Positions 61,168 to 64,000 of a stretch of 64,000 nucleotides of DNA are shown piece after piece. This DNA is from Synaphobranchus kaupii (taxonomy: Eukaryota > Chordata > Actinopteri > Anguilliformes > Synaphobranchidae): the NCBI GenBank assembly GCA_029718625.1, contig CM056377.1:34390653-34454652 (forward strand), written 5' to 3'. Each line of letters starts with the position of its first letter. The stretch's first letter is position 1. The notes under the pieces are model-generated. The model was not told where the DNA came from. It did no database searches and saw only the letters and a list, made by a program, of their open reading frames with translations. The translations under genes and the position numbers were made by a program.

Positions 61168-64000
61168 GTAAGGATGAGAAAAAAACGACTTTTCAAAATG
61201 AAAACACGATACCTCCCAAACACACACTGACGTACAACATGTAGGCCTAACCTAAGATCTTAATGTTTGTTAATTACCGTCGACTATAAAATGCGAGCTC
61301 AATAAATGAAACCTCACTCCTGTAATTTAAACAGGATGCATTTAGCAATATTTTATCATTATGTCTGGACATTAGCGTGATTTCAAAAAGTATAGTGCTT
61401 GAATATGAGTATCTTTATAATAACTTTATTCCTTAGAGATTATTGTATATAAAAGCTTTTGCAACGGAATAACCACTTTGCAAAGTTCTTAAGAAACTTC
61501 CATAAATTCAGTCGCGTGGGATGATTTGCCCCTTGCCCTATTTTATTTATTTATTTATTTATGATGAATTCCTGAACCACCATTTCTTACCAATTAAATT
61601 ACCAATCTTTTCTGTCTTGGTGCCCCTTAATCACGCATTCCCGTTGAGAGTTCAATGAATGTGACCCCAAAGCAGAATTTTGATTTATTTGTGTAATTCT
61701 TTCAGTCAATGTTGTGAGTTAACGGGTCTTCTATGCTTCCTCTGAAGCTCAGAGTTTCTTTCCCTCCGAAAACACAACATTAGCAGCTTTGTATGCCACA
61801 TCCAATTAATAAAAATGAAACCCTACTTCTGTGACCGGCCGTGGAATCGCACATTAGTGTATCTGTATCATGTCAGAAGTAGGCTAGGCTACAGTTTGCC
61901 AATGACAGTACTGAACTATACTCTCTTGTTATTGGTAACGGATTGCTTCATGGTGGTTGTGGCAACATCGACTCTACAGACCAGGTTTAAAAGTACAAAC
62001 ATTTTAGTAAGATTACATACTTTTAAACCAGACACATAGGCTTCAAAATAAGCAAATGCGTCCTAGTCTGTTAGAAGCAGTCGACAATCCGGTGTTTCTA
62101 TTAGAGCGTTTCTATTACAATTATCTTATTCGGTAGATGAGTATTATTGCAAGAGACACCCCCGAATAAAACAACTAATCACACAGCCTACGTAGTCATA
62201 CATTACTCACGGTTATTTACATAGTGAATGGCACATCCTTAGTGAAAGGTAGGCTACATGAAAATATAATCAGAATGTTCACCAATACCCGTTCCTAATT
62301 CCTCACGTGGGTGTGTGATACATGAATTTGATATTTGTTGCCGTTATACAAATACATATAGGTAATGAATATGTATAGCTAATGTCTTATTTACATATAA
62401 TCTGTTATAAATGAATGAAGAAGACACTCATGGCTTTAGAAATAAACCTACATCTGTTTTCCTTAGCATTATATTGGCAATTGCAGTAGAGCAAGCATGA
62501 TTGACAAAGTTATACAGACATTCTCTCTGTAAAGATTCACTATTTTAAAAGCATTTTGTTTGTTGCTTTAATATGTGTTCACAATAAAAAGTTGATATCT
62601 GTCTTTTTCAAGATGGGAGAGAGTGTGAGATTTAAATCCAGAATTAACGTGACATGTTCTTGTAAATAAAGTGTTCCAGATGTATAGTTAAAAGCTAGCA
62701 AAACTCCATCTGCATTAGAGATTTGTGGTATTCATCAACTTTTATTTTTTCTTCAAACAGTGATGTACAGTTCTCCCCCCATAGGCTTTCCTGGATCACA
62801 GTGATCTTTTTTTCTTTCAAATTTCTTTAAAGAAAAGTTTAGATGTTCTTTCTGTAAGTTATCATGGGCATTAAATGAAACGAAACCCCTGGAAACCCAA
62901 TTTAGTCTTTCTCACAATCAAAATTAATAAGAAATGGCTCCATGAAATAACATTTGTTTAAAAAAAAAACAAGAAACTAAAAATAAAATAACTATAGTGA
63001 AAGAAGAAAGCGCAGCAGTTTTCCATTAACTCACCGATCACAGGGCCATTCTCTTTGATTATTGAATAATACGTGTCCAATTTTCTGACAAACTGAACAG
63101 TACCATGATTGCCAGGACAGGTTGAAAACTGACTTAGGGAAAATATTTTTAAGTGCCAAAGCCAATGAGACGCATGGATTTTCTTTCTACTCTTTAAATA
63201 CACAAAAATGTCCTTGGTAATTTGGTGCCTTGGATTTGTCTATGCCATTGTACCACAAATGAAGAAAATGATAATATAAAGGAGAACAGGAATTGGGCTC
63301 GTCCCACAGTTTTTCATTGTTTGCAGGTAAAAATGTTTACATATCTGGGAAAAATTGCCCATTATTTCATCAGCATGATCAGCAAAAGTGTGAAGTTCTT
63401 GCCTTGCCATATTATCCTGTCAAACCAGCCCATGGTCCCTCTTTAAAAGTTTTCAGAATAAACACAACTCATAAATGTACTAGTTAACTGTTATGCATTT
63501 AATGCATTTGTACTGTCCCATTCTGGATTGTATTTGCTAGTGTTTTTCCCTTCTCAGTATTTTGTGGTGTTTGTTTTGGTAGAGACAGGGGAGCACAATG
63601 TTGTCTCAAAGTGTTTAGATTGGCCCGTGAGACAAGTATACGTGGTTCCTTTTTGATTCTGTTTTGATTATGACGTTTTTTTAGTTATAAAAAGTTGTGT
63701 GGAATTATTTAATGTATTGTTCTTGGACTTTGTTTTATGCTGCAAAAAATCTTTTGACAAAATATGTTAGCTGAAAAGTTCTCGCGAAACTCACAAATGG
63801 TCGAAGGGAAAAAAAAAAGAAAAAAAAGTTACCCCCAAGACAATGGAGGAAATTTTAGAAAATAATTAATGGGCGTGAATTATTGATGTTATCAATTGTA
63901 TTTTGTCTTGCTTTGTGTATATTGAAAACACATTTAGACCATTTTGTCTTTGGGGTTTTGCTTTGAACAGTGCATTATTGACAATTAGGACAAATTAAAA
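61168..64000 (+). other. Ephrin-A intron 1 (start)
   Basis: AT-rich sequence from the exon 1 donor to the window end with no further ephrin exon. Exon 2, which encodes most of the receptor-binding domain, is not present, so the intron is at least 2.8 kb. No repeat or RNA gene was recognised. Confidence 0.85.

Overview
This is a window of vertebrate, almost certainly teleost, genomic DNA. It has split genes with GT/AG introns, many dinucleotide microsatellites, Tc1-like transposons, an L2/CR1-type LINE and a tRNA-like fish SINE. Three genes are recognised, all on the + strand: ptbp1 (polypyrimidine tract-binding protein 1, hnRNP I), a fam174 family gene (most likely fam174c) and the first coding exon of an ephrin-A gene (most likely efna2). 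In human, PTBP1, FAM174C and EFNA2 all lie on 19p13.3 with the last two adjacent, so the order seen here supports the gene names.

Positions 1-20,000 hold ptbp1. Fourteen coding exons (conventional exons 2-15) are resolved to the base between 3,901 and 17,047; the 8-nt first coding exon lies outside the window. A further 54-nt frame-preserving cassette exon is proposed at 1,078-1,131. All four RRM domains are present. The 34-nt exon 11, whose skipping drives PTB autoregulation in mammals, sits at the end of a 462-nt stretch with no AG dinucleotide that begins near a consensus branch point. This is a clear distant-branch-point architecture. Two small insertions, +2 nt in exon 13 and +1 nt in exon 15, disrupt the RRM4-coding part and look like sequence errors.

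Positions 17,048-26,000 are 3' UTR and repeats. About 570 bp of the ptbp1 3' UTR has been copied roughly 2.9 kb downstream between 29-bp direct repeats. The copy was then hit by a Tc1-like transposon, and that transposon by an L2-type LINE; a 500-N assembly gap lies inside the nest.

Positions 26,100-30,800 hold the fam174-like gene: two main coding exons plus a third exon supplying one base of the last codon and the stop, followed by a long 3' UTR. Positions 30,800-59,700 are a gene-poor interval with a decayed Tc1 copy, SINE copies, microsatellites, a GC-rich hairpin, homeodomain-type motif clusters and one almost intact Tc1-like transposon (53,487-55,124, TIRs of about 100 bp, one frameshift). 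Positions 59,750-64,000 hold the ephrin-A 5' leader, its signal-peptide exon and the start of a long intron 1.

No new multi-gene system was found. The most informative signals are the regulatory layout of ptbp1 exon 11, the candidate N-terminal cassette exon, the UG-repeat splice acceptor of exon 4 and the datable nest of insertions with an internal empty-site reference.
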